Of a DNA stretch of 64,000 nt, positions 27,607 through 35,259 are shown piece after piece; position 1 is the first letter of the stretch, and each line of letters begins with the position of its first letter. The DNA is from Nitrospira defluvii (GTDB lineage: Bacteria > Nitrospirota > Nitrospiria > Nitrospirales > Nitrospiraceae). The stretch is taken from positions 3,929,501 to 3,993,500 of the forward strand of contig FP929003.1 of NCBI GenBank assembly GCA_000196815.1. The letters are read 5' to 3'. A program made the translations under genes and the position numbers. The notes beneath the pieces are model-generated. The model was given only the letters and a program-made list of their open reading frames with translations. It made no database searches and was not told where the DNA came from.

Positions 27607-27786
27607 ATGTACGACACCGCTCTACTGTTGCAGAAGCCCAATCTCCGTATCGATGAAGCCGCCGCACTGCTCGGCGTGCACCACAACACCATCCGCCGCT
27701 GGATCGATGAAGGAAAGCTGACCGGAGTGCGAATGGCTGACGGCCATCGACGGGTGGCTACCGCGTCGATTCTTGAATTTTTGTAG
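27607..27786 (+). CDS. Small helix-turn-helix DNA-binding protein
   Basis: 59 residues, MerR/excisionase-type helix-turn-helix (IDEAAALLGVHHNTIRRWIDEGKL, of which AALLGVHHNTIRRWI is the core) followed by a short wing ending in a hydrophobic helix. GGAGG lies four bases before the ATG. It follows terL by 10 bases and is probably translated from the same message. Could be a transcription regulator or an excision factor. Confidence 0.75.
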   Translation: MYDTALLLQKPNLRIDEAAALLGVHHNTIRRWIDEGKLTGVRMADGHRRVATASILEFL

Positions 27787-27941
27787 CTGGAAGTGCGTTT
27801 TGGGTTGATTCCTATCCAGACCTTCTCTATCCTGCCCGCCATTTTTGAAGAATTTCCTATCATCGCGAATAATTTGAATGTTTGGGCAGATTTCAACTAG
27901 ACATTCATGGAAATCGGGCGTAGCGTGAATACTATATATGG

Positions 27942-28100
27942 TTGTTCCAAAAACGGACGGCCCTAGAACTCATCTGCGGGGATGAAGTCCAGGGCCGCCA
28001 TTACCAGGGATGGTACTACGATGAGAAGACCATAACCGCCCCTAGAAAGGGCGACCCGGCACGAAAGTCCGGCAACCTCGATAGGCAGTGGGGCGCTTAG
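27942..28100 (+). CDS. Possible small protein (TTG start)
   Basis: A 52-residue frame that begins at TTG and ends at TAG. Its codons have GC-rich third positions like real genes here, and it contains an aromatic patch (HYQGWYYDEKT) and a basic tail ending DRQWGA. No ATG or GTG start and no clear ribosome-binding site are present, so it may be a small gene or a remnant of a longer one. An imperfect inverted repeat (27958-27974 against 27981-27997) lies inside it. Confidence 0.35.
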   Translation: MFQKRTALELICGDEVQGRHYQGWYYDEKTITAPRKGDPARKSGNLDRQWGA

Positions 28101-28125
28101 CTTGGCAGCGGTTGCCCCTCTGTCT

Positions 28126-28157
28126 TGAAAGGGTCTGCAGTATAGTGGGCCCTTTCA
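28126..28157. promoter_or_regulatory. Inverted repeat flanking a TATAGT element
   Basis: Perfect arms TGAAAGGG (28126-28133) and CCCTTTCA (28150-28157) enclose TATAGT at 28141-28146, about 70 bases ahead of the next small gene. It could be an operator over a -10 element, although no matching -35 at the right distance is seen. Confidence 0.3.
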
Positions 28158-28229
28158 TGACTTTCAACGGGTATCACTTGAGCCCGGCAATTCCGTCGTA
28201 CTCAAGCATACCAAATACTATCTGGAGAC

Positions 28230-28379
28230 ATGAAAATGGCAAACAAAGATTCGAAAACCACGCTGCGCGGACGAGATTCTGGAGACGGTCGATTCATTCC
28301 CGTGAAGGAAGCTCGAGAGAATCCGAAGACTTCAACAGTCGAACGGGTTCCGAAACCTGGCTACGGTGATACTAAGTAG
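28230..28379 (+). CDS. Small basic protein of 49 residues
   Basis: Begins MKMANKDSKTTLRGRDSG; the second ATG two codons on is an alternative. It is hydrophilic with the core GDGRFIPVKEARENPKTSTVERV, a pattern I associate with short conserved bacterial proteins of unknown role. GGAG lies a few bases before the start. A rho-independent terminator follows 26 bases after the stop, which supports a separate short transcript. Confidence 0.6.
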   Translation: MKMANKDSKTTLRGRDSGDGRFIPVKEARENPKTSTVERVPKPGYGDTK

Positions 28380-28405
28380 TCGGCTCTAAACCCGTTAGGG
28401 TTTGC

Positions 28406-28441
28406 GGGACGGAGGTCGAGAGGCTTCCGTCCCGTTTTTAT
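28406..28441 (+). terminator. Rho-independent terminator
   Basis: Stem GGGACGGA (28406-28413) with TCCGTCCC (28426-28433), then GTTTTTATTT. Ends the small-protein transcript on the plus strand. Its T-run overlaps the stop codon of the convergent ribbon-helix-helix gene. Confidence 0.85.
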
Positions 28442-28614
28442 TTCCGCTTCTCCGCATACTTCTTCAGCAGGTCCCGCGCCGCCTCTTCCAGTATCTCGTT
28501 GACGTACCTATCCTGATCAAGGGCCAGGTGCTGGATCTCCAACATCAGCTCCCGATTCAAACTCAACCCAAAGGTCTTCCTCGGCTTTTCTGCCTTGTCC
28601 TGACGTTTCATCAT
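28438..28614 (-). CDS. Ribbon-helix-helix-like small protein
   Basis: 58 residues. The stretch RKTFGLSLNRELMLEIQHLA followed by DRYVNEILEEAARDLL fits a CopG/Arc-type ribbon-helix-helix with the strand, helix A and helix B in order. Start at 28614, or the next ATG at 28611. Divergent from a second protein of this kind at 28722. A repressor or antitoxin role is possible, but no toxin partner is seen. Confidence 0.6.
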   Translation of the reverse strand: MMKRQDKAEKPRKTFGLSLNRELMLEIQHLALDQDRYVNEILEEAARDLLKKYAEKRK

Positions 28615-28666
28615 GCACCTCGGGCGGCATTCTGACTGCGGCTGAATGCCTAGTCAACAATATGTC

Positions 28667-28694
28667 TTGACATATAGGAATATAGAGATATAGA
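28667..28694 (+). promoter_or_regulatory. Sigma-70-type promoter
   Basis: TTGACA (28667-28672), a 16-base spacer and TATAGA (28689-28694), 28 bases ahead of the ATG at 28722. The spacer and the region around it contain repeated ATATAG units that could be an operator. It lies in the divergent gap between the two ribbon-helix-helix genes and would drive the replication and first Xis-Int block. Confidence 0.7.
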
Positions 28695-28721
28695 TTGTGT
28701 CCGAAAGGTAGGGCATACCGT

Positions 28722-28877
28722 ATGGCCATGGTCAAACTTCTGATTCAAATTCCCCACGCGATCAAAGCCAAGCTCGATGCGTTGCGACAACAAGGCACGA
28801 CTTCCAGCGGGTTCATTCGTAGCCTGTTGGAGCGCGAGTTTCAGGAGCGGGACGAAAAGACGCGCTCGAAACGATGA
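28722..28877 (+). CDS. Ribbon-helix-helix-like small regulator
   Basis: 51 residues: MAMVKLLIQIPHAIKAKLDA, then GTTSSGFIRSLLEREFQERDEK. This matches the strand, helix and Ser-Gly-hinge-helix plan of CopG-type DNA-binding proteins. A second ATG lies two codons inside. First gene after the predicted promoter and likely autoregulated; it may control the downstream replication gene. Confidence 0.6.
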   Translation: MAMVKLLIQIPHAIKAKLDALRQQGTTSSGFIRSLLEREFQERDEKTRSKR

Positions 28878-28923
28878 GGCACCTGAGACCGGTGCGAGCG
28901 TTGTAGAACCTGGAGGCTAGAGA

Positions 28924-29622
28924 ATGGGTCGCTTAGACGTGCCCAAATACTTTCGCGTATCTGGCAGATTCTGGTTCGATGAACGGGCTGCGAAATGGCC
29001 GGACGATCTGAAGCTCTTTGCCTTATACATCCTGACAAACCAGCATCGCACCATGGAGGGCATTTTCGTCCTGCCAATTCCCTACATGGCCGCCGATCTC
29101 CGCTGGCCGACCAAGAAAATCGACCACATGATGGCGGCGCTCAGAGACGAGGAATTCATCTCCTACGACTTGGACACCAGCACCATCCTCATTCGGAATG
29201 CGCTCAAATATCAGAGCCCGGAGAACCCCAACCAATCCGAAGCATGCCTTCGCCGCATCAAAGAGCTACCCAAGTCATCGATTGTTACAGAGTTTCAAGC
29301 GATGGCCCGGAAACACTGTTACCGAAAAGGGGCGTCTGCCTCGGCGCAAGCGTTCGCGCAACTGTTAGACAAACTGTTGCTCGAACACTTCCACGAACAG
29401 TTGTACCCAGCAGGGAGCACTCTTAATCTTGAATCTTCATCTTCACCTGAACCTAAAACTAAATCTTCATCTTCACCTCCTCTGAGCTCCGGAGTGTCTC
29501 TACGGGAAATGCGTGAGGAACGGTTGGCCCCCCACCTCAGGGCAACTGAGGATGTCTCTTCTGTTCGTCAACTTTCGGAAGAATATTTTGGGAAGACCCT
29601 ACAGGAGGCCGCTGATGGGTAA
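28924..29622 (+). CDS. Phage replication initiation-like protein
   Basis: 232 residues; GGAGG seven bases before the ATG. The N-terminal half (FDERAAKWPDDLKLFALYILTN, EGIFVLPIPYMAADL, IDHMMAALRDEEFI) looks like the winged-helix module of phage replisome-organiser proteins. Residues about 165-190 are a low-complexity Ser/Pro/Glu/Lys linker, followed by a charged tail. Function is inferred from fold-like pattern and position beside regulatory genes. Confidence 0.55.
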   Translation: MGRLDVPKYFRVSGRFWFDERAAKWPDDLKLFALYILTNQHRTMEGIFVLPIPYMAADLRWPTKKIDHMMAALRDEEFISYDLDTSTILIRNALKYQSPENPNQSEACLRRIKELPKSSIVTEFQAMARKHCYRKGASASAQAFAQLLDKLLLEHFHEQLYPAGSTLNLESSSSPEPKTKSSSSPPLSSGVSLREMREERLAPHLRATEDVSSVRQLSEEYFGKTLQEAADG

Positions 29623-29695
29623 CCAACTGTGCCGCGATTCAGCCACCGCTAAACCGCAGAAAATGATCAAAGAATAATCGAAACGGAGGATCTTT

Positions 29696-30046
29696 ATGAC
29701 AACCGCACTGTTCGGCACAGATTCCATCAACACAATTTCTCAAATTTTCGATGAACTGAGCCATGTGAAAAGCGCTTTGGAAAGTGTCATGGATCGCTTA
29801 ACGGACGAGGAATATCAGGGGCGGGATTACGCAGCGAAGCGAGTCATGGAGGATGGCCGTGTTATGGCAATTGTTTTAAAGCGATTCGCAGAGCTTATCG
29901 ACGTAGGTTGGGAGATCCACCGAGCTACAAAGATTGACGATTCGCCTACGTCGTTCGATTCAAGCGCGAGGATATTCCTGAAGTCGCCCCAACAGCGTAG
30001 CGCTGCTCTTTCCAGTTCTCATGCAGGGAAGGAGGCCCGCGGATGA
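29696..30046 (+). CDS. Hypothetical helical protein of 116 residues
   Basis: Good GGAGG site ahead of the ATG. Largely helical (FDELSHVKSALESVMDRLTD, VMAIVLKRFAELIDVG) with a polar tail. No known domain recognised. Its stop overlaps the start of the Xis-like gene as ATGA, so translation is coupled. Confidence 0.6.
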   Translation: MTTALFGTDSINTISQIFDELSHVKSALESVMDRLTDEEYQGRDYAAKRVMEDGRVMAIVLKRFAELIDVGWEIHRATKIDDSPTSFDSSARIFLKSPQQRSAALSSSHAGKEARG

Positions 30047-30327
30047 CATTGCTAACGCCCTCGGAAACAGCCCAGTTTCTCAGGGTCTCGGCGCGCACCT
30101 TGCGACGTCTTCCGGTGCCGCGCGCGAAAATCGGGGGCCAGCTGCGGTATGATCTCGCCGATCTAGAGGCCTGGGTGCGGAAGCAGAAGCAGGGCATGAT
30201 TCTCGATGTGACGCCCGCGACCCCACTGACCAGTCTTCCTACACCTGCCTTGATACCTGCCGCATCACCTCGACCAGTGAAACATCGGAACCCTCTTTTT
30301 GCAATCGGAGGTAGGCGGCCCACATGA
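30043..30327 (+). CDS. Excisionase-like helix-turn-helix protein 1
   Basis: 94 residues. Helix-turn-helix of the MerR/Xis kind (LLTPSETAQFLRVSARTLRR) with the wing KIGGQLRYDLADLEAWVRKQ, then a Pro/Ala-rich tail. ATGA overlaps link it to genes on both sides. Its position just before an integrase gene suggests a recombination directionality factor. Confidence 0.72.
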   Translation: MTLLTPSETAQFLRVSARTLRRLPVPRAKIGGQLRYDLADLEAWVRKQKQGMILDVTPATPLTSLPTPALIPAASPRPVKHRNPLFAIGGRRPT

Positions 30328-31499
30328 AAACCACCCGCACCATGACGCCGCAAGGGATGCGCTCGCTGCTAGATTTTCGCTATCGTGGCGTCCGGTACCG
30401 GCCCGTGCTTGGGTACAACCTCACGCCCGATCAGGAACACGAGGCGATGGTACAGGTACTGGCGGCGATTCAATCGCAGATCCGGCCGGATGCTACGACG
30501 ACCGGCCTCACATTCGCCCAGTTCGTGCCCAAATACCTGGATCGGCTCAACGGCAAAGCGCTCGCGGCACTCGATCGGCCGAGAACGATTCTCACGCGTC
30601 ACCTGGTCCCGTTTTTTGGGATTCGGCCGCTGCAGTCCATGAAATTGGAGGACGGTGTCGCCTATATCGCCCACCGGCGCGCCGAAATGGCTGCAGATGG
30701 CACGATCCGACGGGAGTGCGGCGTCTTACTCGGATTGCTGAATTATGCCGTCGCCAACGAAGACCTCGACAAGAATCGCCTGTTGGCGCTCGATCTGCCC
30801 GCTGGCGCGCAGCGCACCCGCGTGGCAAAGCCCTGGGAGCTCTACCGGATCTATCATCTGAGCGCGCCGGCCATTCAACGGATGATGATGCTGGCCCTGC
30901 TCACTGGTTTGCGCGAGGCAAAGATTATCGCCATTGACCAGGAATGGATCATTGAGCCGGCTGATGGTGAATGGCTCATTCCGGTCCAGGGCAGCCGGCT
31001 GAAGCGCGTCCCGGAGGAGCTGCCTCTGTCTCCCCTCGCCGCTTCGTTTCTACGTGGGACACTCCCGCGCATCGGCGGACGATTCTTCAGCCAATGGCGA
31101 GACGCGGGCTCATTCAAACATCGATGGGCGGAGGCATGTGCCCGCGCAGGCGTGCAGGATCTGCATTTTCATGATCTCCGCCATACGGCGGCAACCTGGC
31201 TGTGTGAGGCGGGTGTCGAATATGCGACCACGGAGAAACTGCTCGGCCATCGTCTGCCGGGTATGGGCGAGCTATACATGCACAATTGGAAGCCGAAGTT
31301 GCGCATGGCCGTCACGACGCTGGAAGCGATCGCCTTCGAGCGATTCCGCGAGGCCTCGCATGAAGCAGGTGCGGGCGTCCAGAACCGCAGCCACACGCAC
31401 TCCACCCTAGCCGGCTGGTGGGAATCCATGCCGGCATCCCGCTCCGCAATCTCTAACCGGTCCCTACACACATCACAACTGAAAGGAGTTTCAGTATGA
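30324..31499 (+). CDS. Tyrosine integrase 1
   Basis: 391 residues. N-terminal arm-binding part, SAM-like core-binding domain (about 60-165), catalytic domain with Arg in TGLREAK, HxxR in HDLRHTAATWL, Gly-His in LLGHRLPGMG, and Tyr in ELYMHN. The C-terminal 50 residues are a variable tail. All catalytic residues are present. It is homologous to the integrase at the right end, but no attachment repeat was found next to it. It may be relic or serve another site. Confidence 0.9.
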   Translation: MKTTRTMTPQGMRSLLDFRYRGVRYRPVLGYNLTPDQEHEAMVQVLAAIQSQIRPDATTTGLTFAQFVPKYLDRLNGKALAALDRPRTILTRHLVPFFGIRPLQSMKLEDGVAYIAHRRAEMAADGTIRRECGVLLGLLNYAVANEDLDKNRLLALDLPAGAQRTRVAKPWELYRIYHLSAPAIQRMMMLALLTGLREAKIIAIDQEWIIEPADGEWLIPVQGSRLKRVPEELPLSPLAASFLRGTLPRIGGRFFSQWRDAGSFKHRWAEACARAGVQDLHFHDLRHTAATWLCEAGVEYATTEKLLGHRLPGMGELYMHNWKPKLRMAVTTLEAIAFERFREASHEAGAGVQNRSHTHSTLAGWWESMPASRSAISNRSLHTSQLKGVSV

Positions 31500-31729
31500 G
31501 TCACCAGCTGTTGAGTCTGTCGTGCGATGCTCCGGTAGAAAGCCTGCAAGACATCTTAGGAAATTTTGAAGGCGCACAGGTTGGACTCAGAAAATTACGC
31601 GATCGCCTCGTTGACAGCGGTGAACAGGGGCTCGTGGAAGATGCCTCAATATTCCTGGGGCTTTATCTAAACTATACTGATGAACTGATAAGAAGGGCCT
31701 ATTTGCAGACGGCCGAGAAGACCGCATAG
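31496..31729 (+). CDS. Hypothetical protein of 77 residues
   Basis: Starts at an ATGA overlap with the integrase 1 stop and has an AAAGGAG site. Mostly helical (VGLRKLRDRLVDSG, FLGLYLNYTDELIRRAYL). No family recognised. End of the run starting at 28722. Confidence 0.55.
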   Translation: MSHQLLSLSCDAPVESLQDILGNFEGAQVGLRKLRDRLVDSGEQGLVEDASIFLGLYLNYTDELIRRAYLQTAEKTA

Positions 31730-31751
31730 CGTAAGCTGCGAACTGGAAGGG

Positions 31752-32687
31752 CTAGGCGTCTGCTGATCCTGAGCGTGATGCGACTCCCTCGAATCGCGAG
31801 CCCTTCTTAGATCGAGCCTGGATTCTCTGTCGAAATCGCTGAACCCTTGCTAGGACGGCGCAGGGGCTCTCTAATTTATTGTCCTGATCTCCAGGGCAGA
31901 ACCGCTGTCTGCCATCGGTCTGAATAAATGCTCCTCCGCATCCTGGGCGTTCACATCTTCTTACTCTTCCACCGCGAAGGGCATTTGCCACATGCCAGTA
32001 GGCCATCTCGATCAATGCAGTGCAGTGGAAATACTGAGCAAAGGTCTGTCGGCTTTCCAGCCAGGCCATCTCAGGAAAAATGCCCGATATATTTTTACTC
32101 ACTATGGTTGCGAGAATTTTGCCCGTTAAATGGCGCACTACATTCTTATCATCCTCTTTGCTAACAGGAGAGAAAAACTGTTGGACAACTCCTGCGCCGG
32201 CTGAAAATTTCAGAAAAGGCGAAGGATGCTTCTGATGTTTCATGTCCGATGGCGTCAAGCTCAGTAGTCGGTTCCTCAAAGAATCATCGCGTTCACAGTC
32301 CAGCATTTCTTTAAGATCTAAACAGAGGCGCAATGTTTCAGCATGTGACCAGATCCACGCCAACGGGTCTCCAAACGTGGCATTAAGCTTAGAGTTCTCA
32401 GGAAGAATTTCATTAAACCCAAACATTCCATAGATTTTTGCGAATCGGATGATAGCCGCTTCGTCGCCACGCTGTAATTTAGCCACTGCGCTGGGAAGCT
32501 CTGCACGACTGGCTGGCGTATATATGTGAGTCTTCCCCTCTGCACTGAGGAGAGGCTTAAGCACTGCTACCCGCTTTCCCCTGCCCATCACCTGCTCAAT
32601 TGTGTAATCCGCTTCTACCATCCAACCAGTCGTGATCCCCAATGCGCGACTCTTAGCGGGTTCCGGTTTTGGCAATTTTCTTTTCAT
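31752..32687 (-). CDS. Zinc-finger protein of CGNR-like type
   Basis: 311 residues, the only long minus-strand gene inside the element. A C-terminal module RRCERPGCGGAFIQTDGRQRFC with a later Cys resembles the CGNR/ABATE zinc finger of predicted transcription regulators. The N-terminal 200 residues are alpha-helical with no recognisable enzyme motif. It stands divergent to the second regulatory and replication block, the position typical of a prophage repressor. That role is inferred from position. Confidence 0.55.
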   Translation of the reverse strand: MKRKLPKPEPAKSRALGITTGWMVEADYTIEQVMGRGKRVAVLKPLLSAEGKTHIYTPASRAELPSAVAKLQRGDEAAIIRFAKIYGMFGFNEILPENSKLNATFGDPLAWIWSHAETLRLCLDLKEMLDCERDDSLRNRLLSLTPSDMKHQKHPSPFLKFSAGAGVVQQFFSPVSKEDDKNVVRHLTGKILATIVSKNISGIFPEMAWLESRQTFAQYFHCTALIEMAYWHVANALRGGRVRRCERPGCGGAFIQTDGRQRFCPGDQDNKLESPCAVLARVQRFRQRIQARSKKGSRFEGVASRSGSADA

Positions 32688-32732
32688 GGCTTACTCTCTC
32701 CTCTGTAACGTTAATGTAACGGTATATCATGA

Positions 32733-32761
32733 TTGAATTATCGTAACAATAAGAATACTTG
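32733..32761 (+). promoter_or_regulatory. Possible promoter in the divergent gap
   Basis: TTGAAT (32733-32738), a 17-base spacer and TACTTG (32756-32761). The gap also holds three GTAAC words between 32704 and 32745, which could be operator half-sites for the divergent regulator. Confidence 0.35.
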
Positions 32762-32768
32762 TACACGA

Positions 32769-32783
32769 GTGCATGTCATGCAC
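32769..32783. promoter_or_regulatory. Perfect palindrome, candidate operator
   Basis: GTGCATGTCATGCAC: seven-base arms around one central base, immediately ahead of the GGAGGAGG ribosome-binding site of the gene at 32797. Placed downstream of the predicted start site, it could act as a repressor-binding site or an mRNA hairpin. Confidence 0.45.
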
Positions 32784-32796
32784 GGAGGAGGCAACA

Positions 32797-33009
32797 ATGG
32801 ACCAGAAGAAAATCGTCAGTGCCGGGGAACTGGAGGAGTTAGGCATTCTTAAAAGACGAACGGCTCTTCGGATGGCCCAACTCGGCATGCTTCCCCATGT
32901 CAGGTTTGGAGCCAAACTAAAGGGCGTAGGTTTCTTTCAGGAAGATGTGATTGAGGCCCTTAAATGCCGGCTCAACCATGCTGCGGAATCTCGCAAAGTA
33001 GTTGGCTGA
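32797..33009 (+). CDS. Small DNA-binding protein (helix-turn-helix)
   Basis: 70 residues. Pattern VSAGELEELGILKRRTALRMAQ followed by a basic wing (FGAKLKGVGFFQEDVIEAL) fits an excisionase/MerR-like helix-turn-helix. Strong GGAGGAGG site. First gene of the second block in the element. Confidence 0.6.
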   Translation: MDQKKIVSAGELEELGILKRRTALRMAQLGMLPHVRFGAKLKGVGFFQEDVIEALKCRLNHAAESRKVVG

Positions 33010-33018
33010 GCGCTCACT

Positions 33019-33561
33019 ATGAAGTGGATCAAGCATATGGTCGCTACGACGCGCGATGAAAAAGTAGCTGCATACCTCGAAGACACGGGCTTGCAAGGCT
33101 ACGGGTTCTACTGGCGGCTGCTTGAGATCGTAGCTGAGGCCATGCCTCCCGGTGATGAGACCTGCACAGTCACCTACTCTCTATCCACCTGGTCACGTTT
33201 GCTTTATTGCCACCATCACCAGGCGGGTAAGTACCTGGGTAGGCTGAGGGGTAACGGCCTGGTAACGATGGCTAAGCGAGGGAGTGATATTAGGGTAACT
33301 ATTCCTAACTTAGCGAAATATCGTGATGAGTATTCCCAAAAGTCCCGACACGCTCCCGACCCACACCGGACAATGTCCGCCTCAGAGTCAGAATCAGAGA
33401 AAGAAAGAACCGGATCCGGATCTTCGGAGCAAGACCGGAGCCAGACTAGGAAGGTTGGTAGGTCGATGCGGGAAGAAGATCTCCCTGATCATCTTCGGGA
33501 GGTGGAAGGCTTCAGCATGATAGGGCCAATCGCCAAAGAAATTATGCGGAGGATGCATTGA
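33019..33561 (+). CDS. Phage replication initiation-like protein, second copy
   Basis: 180 residues. The start MKWIKHMVATTRDEKVAAYL with GYGFYWRLLEIVAEAMPP resembles the N-terminal domain of DUF4373/Lin1244-type phage replication proteins, a winged-helix DNA-binding module. A Ser/Glu/Arg-rich linker follows at about 115-150, then a short conserved tail. Parallel in position to the gene at 28924 but not obviously its close copy. Confidence 0.6.
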   Translation: MKWIKHMVATTRDEKVAAYLEDTGLQGYGFYWRLLEIVAEAMPPGDETCTVTYSLSTWSRLLYCHHHQAGKYLGRLRGNGLVTMAKRGSDIRVTIPNLAKYRDEYSQKSRHAPDPHRTMSASESESEKERTGSGSSEQDRSQTRKVGRSMREEDLPDHLREVEGFSMIGPIAKEIMRRMH

Positions 33562-33801
33562 ATGGGCCCGACGAAGGTGGCGGCGAGGTATCGGAAGGGA
33601 TGGGCCCACGTGAAGAACATGCTGCGCACGATGGCCCAAGCGGTAGACCTCCTCGATGTGGTGCTTCTGGCTGCGCTGTCCTTCATCACGTCTGGCATGT
33701 ATCAGCTCGCCGGAAGCGGATGGGCCTGCCTAGTGCTCGGGGCGCTGTTACTGGGCCTTGTGATGATCGGCGTGCCAACGGAGAAACCTTTAGCGCCGTA
33801 A
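33562..33801 (+). CDS. Small membrane protein
   Basis: 79 residues directly after the stop of the previous gene. Basic N-terminus, then two hydrophobic helices (VDLLDVVLLAALSFITSGMY and GWACLVLGALLLGLVMIGV). Could be a holin-like or inner-membrane protein, but there is no lysis gene beside it, so no function is assigned. Confidence 0.55.
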   Translation: MGPTKVAARYRKGWAHVKNMLRTMAQAVDLLDVVLLAALSFITSGMYQLAGSGWACLVLGALLLGLVMIGVPTEKPLAP

Positions 33802-33862
33802 AGGTTGACGCATTCAGATTGCAGAACTAGTGAGTCGCTGGGAAGGAAATCGGAGGGGGCGT

Positions 33863-34015
33863 ATGGACAGGATTTCAGTACCGAAGGAGAACCCGCTGCA
33901 ACTTGCCGGCTTGCAATTCCTCACAGCACTGTTGGTCCACTTCGAACAGGATCCGCCAGATCGCAGCGTGCTCGCCGTATCGTCGCCTGTCGTCAGATCA
34001 TGGGAGGATCTATGA
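33863..34015 (+). CDS. Small hypothetical protein of 50 residues
   Basis: ATG at 33863 with GGAGGGGG just upstream; the longer frame is less likely. The stop overlaps the next start as ATGA, which supports its reality. No known motif (MDRISVPKENPLQLAGLQFL). Confidence 0.5.
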   Translation: MDRISVPKENPLQLAGLQFLTALLVHFEQDPPDRSVLAVSSPVVRSWEDL

Positions 34016-34560
34016 GAGATGCAGGCGCCAGAAAACTAGTGTCTGTGCCGTCAGGCGATGCGCTCATTCCTCATCGCTGGATCGCCTTGCCCGGGCAGCC
34101 ATCCTATGTCGCGGCAATGACGACCCTGCGGACCGTCGAAACACAAATCGCCGAGGCCCAGCGAGCATGTCTAGTGAATGAAAGCGATCGGTTGCAAGCT
34201 GATCGTCTAGAGGCCGAAACTAATTTGCTTCATATCACTGACCGCTTACACATGGATTTGCAGGATCTCCTCAGTCCTGCTGTGACCGGCTTTGTTCGGT
34301 ATACGCTCAACTCACTGGTCGCGTTTCTGCAGTGGCAACTGATTTTGTCCAATAGCAGCCTCATGGTTCAGAACACGGGGTTTAGCTCGTCTGCACTTCC
34401 TCTGCGATCAACCATTGATGCCGTCTTGGCGCTCGATCTGAGATCAGCCTTTTCCCTGCTTATCGCATCAGCTCAGGTTAGCCAGGCAATCACGAGTGCC
34501 GAGGCGAGCGAATTGTTATCCGGCAAACTACTTTCCATGAGCAACCCGACAGCCAAGTAG
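34012..34560 (+). CDS. Hypothetical protein of 182 residues
   Basis: ATG at 34012 preceded by GGGAGG; an open frame extends 69 codons further 5' but runs over the previous gene. Contains a central coiled coil (TVETQIAEAQRACLVNESD and onward) and a more hydrophobic C-terminal half. No family recognised. Lies before the capsid-protease region. Confidence 0.55.
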   Translation: MRDAGARKLVSVPSGDALIPHRWIALPGQPSYVAAMTTLRTVETQIAEAQRACLVNESDRLQADRLEAETNLLHITDRLHMDLQDLLSPAVTGFVRYTLNSLVAFLQWQLILSNSSLMVQNTGFSSSALPLRSTIDAVLALDLRSAFSLLIASAQVSQAITSAEASELLSGKLLSMSNPTAK

Positions 34561-34574
34561 GAGGAATCATTCAC

Positions 34575-35219
34575 ATGAAGCTACTTACCCGCCCATCCAA
34601 ATCAGCGTCAGATCTAAAACCGATTGAAGAATACGCAGAATATCAGGCGGCCCAGGAGGTGGTCGATCGGTTAAATCGAGAGCGCAATGCAGTTGCCGCA
34701 GAGAAAACAGATCTGATCAACAAAGCTAACGCATATCGACGCCCTGCCGTGGAGGTTCTTTCTGCCGCCTATCTCCGGGGGCCACGCCCGTCGCTAGATG
34801 AAGATGGAATCCTCCTCAGCAAGAAGATTAGCGAACTCGGTCTGAGGTTCAACGCACTCACACTGGCCATTCAAACTGCTGAGAAAGAAGTGGTGGCGGT
34901 TCGACATCGATTATCTGCCGAAACCGCTAAGGAGCAGGCTTCTAGCTATCGCTTGTATGTCCGAGTAGTTCTGTTCGGCATGCTGAAAATTCAGCAAGGC
35001 AACTCTCAAATCAATGACATGGCCGACGGCCGAAAGGAACTTGGATATAACGAGATCTTTTCGCCTGTTGGGCCTTCCCCGTGGCCACAGTGGGGCGATC
35101 CAAAGGAGGACTCTTCACTTTGGAGAATGATTTTGAATGAGTTCTTAGAGGCAGGTCATATTTCGGGTGGAGAGCACAGCCGAATTATCAACGGTCTCCT
35201 TAGGGATTTCGAGCCCTAA
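34575..35219 (+). CDS. Hypothetical coiled-coil protein of 214 residues
   Basis: AGGAGG precedes the ATG. Long Ala/Glu/Arg-rich helices (EYQAAQEVVDRLNRERNAVA) suggest a coiled coil, ending in a compact C-terminal segment. Position immediately ahead of the prohead protease could suggest a head-related role, but nothing in the sequence proves it. Confidence 0.55.
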   Translation: MKLLTRPSKSASDLKPIEEYAEYQAAQEVVDRLNRERNAVAAEKTDLINKANAYRRPAVEVLSAAYLRGPRPSLDEDGILLSKKISELGLRFNALTLAIQTAEKEVVAVRHRLSAETAKEQASSYRLYVRVVLFGMLKIQQGNSQINDMADGRKELGYNEIFSPVGPSPWPQWGDPKEDSSLWRMILNEFLEAGHISGGEHSRIINGLLRDFEP

Positions 35220-35259
35220 GCGGTGCTCGCTGAAAACACTTCACGATTGGAGAATTCAA

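Noticed and set aside
28020-28100. RNase P-like or cyclic-di-GMP riboswitch-like words (ACGAAAGTCCGG, GGCAGTGGGG)
   Set aside because: Only short coincidental matches; the full conserved cores are absent and the stretch reads as protein in one frame.
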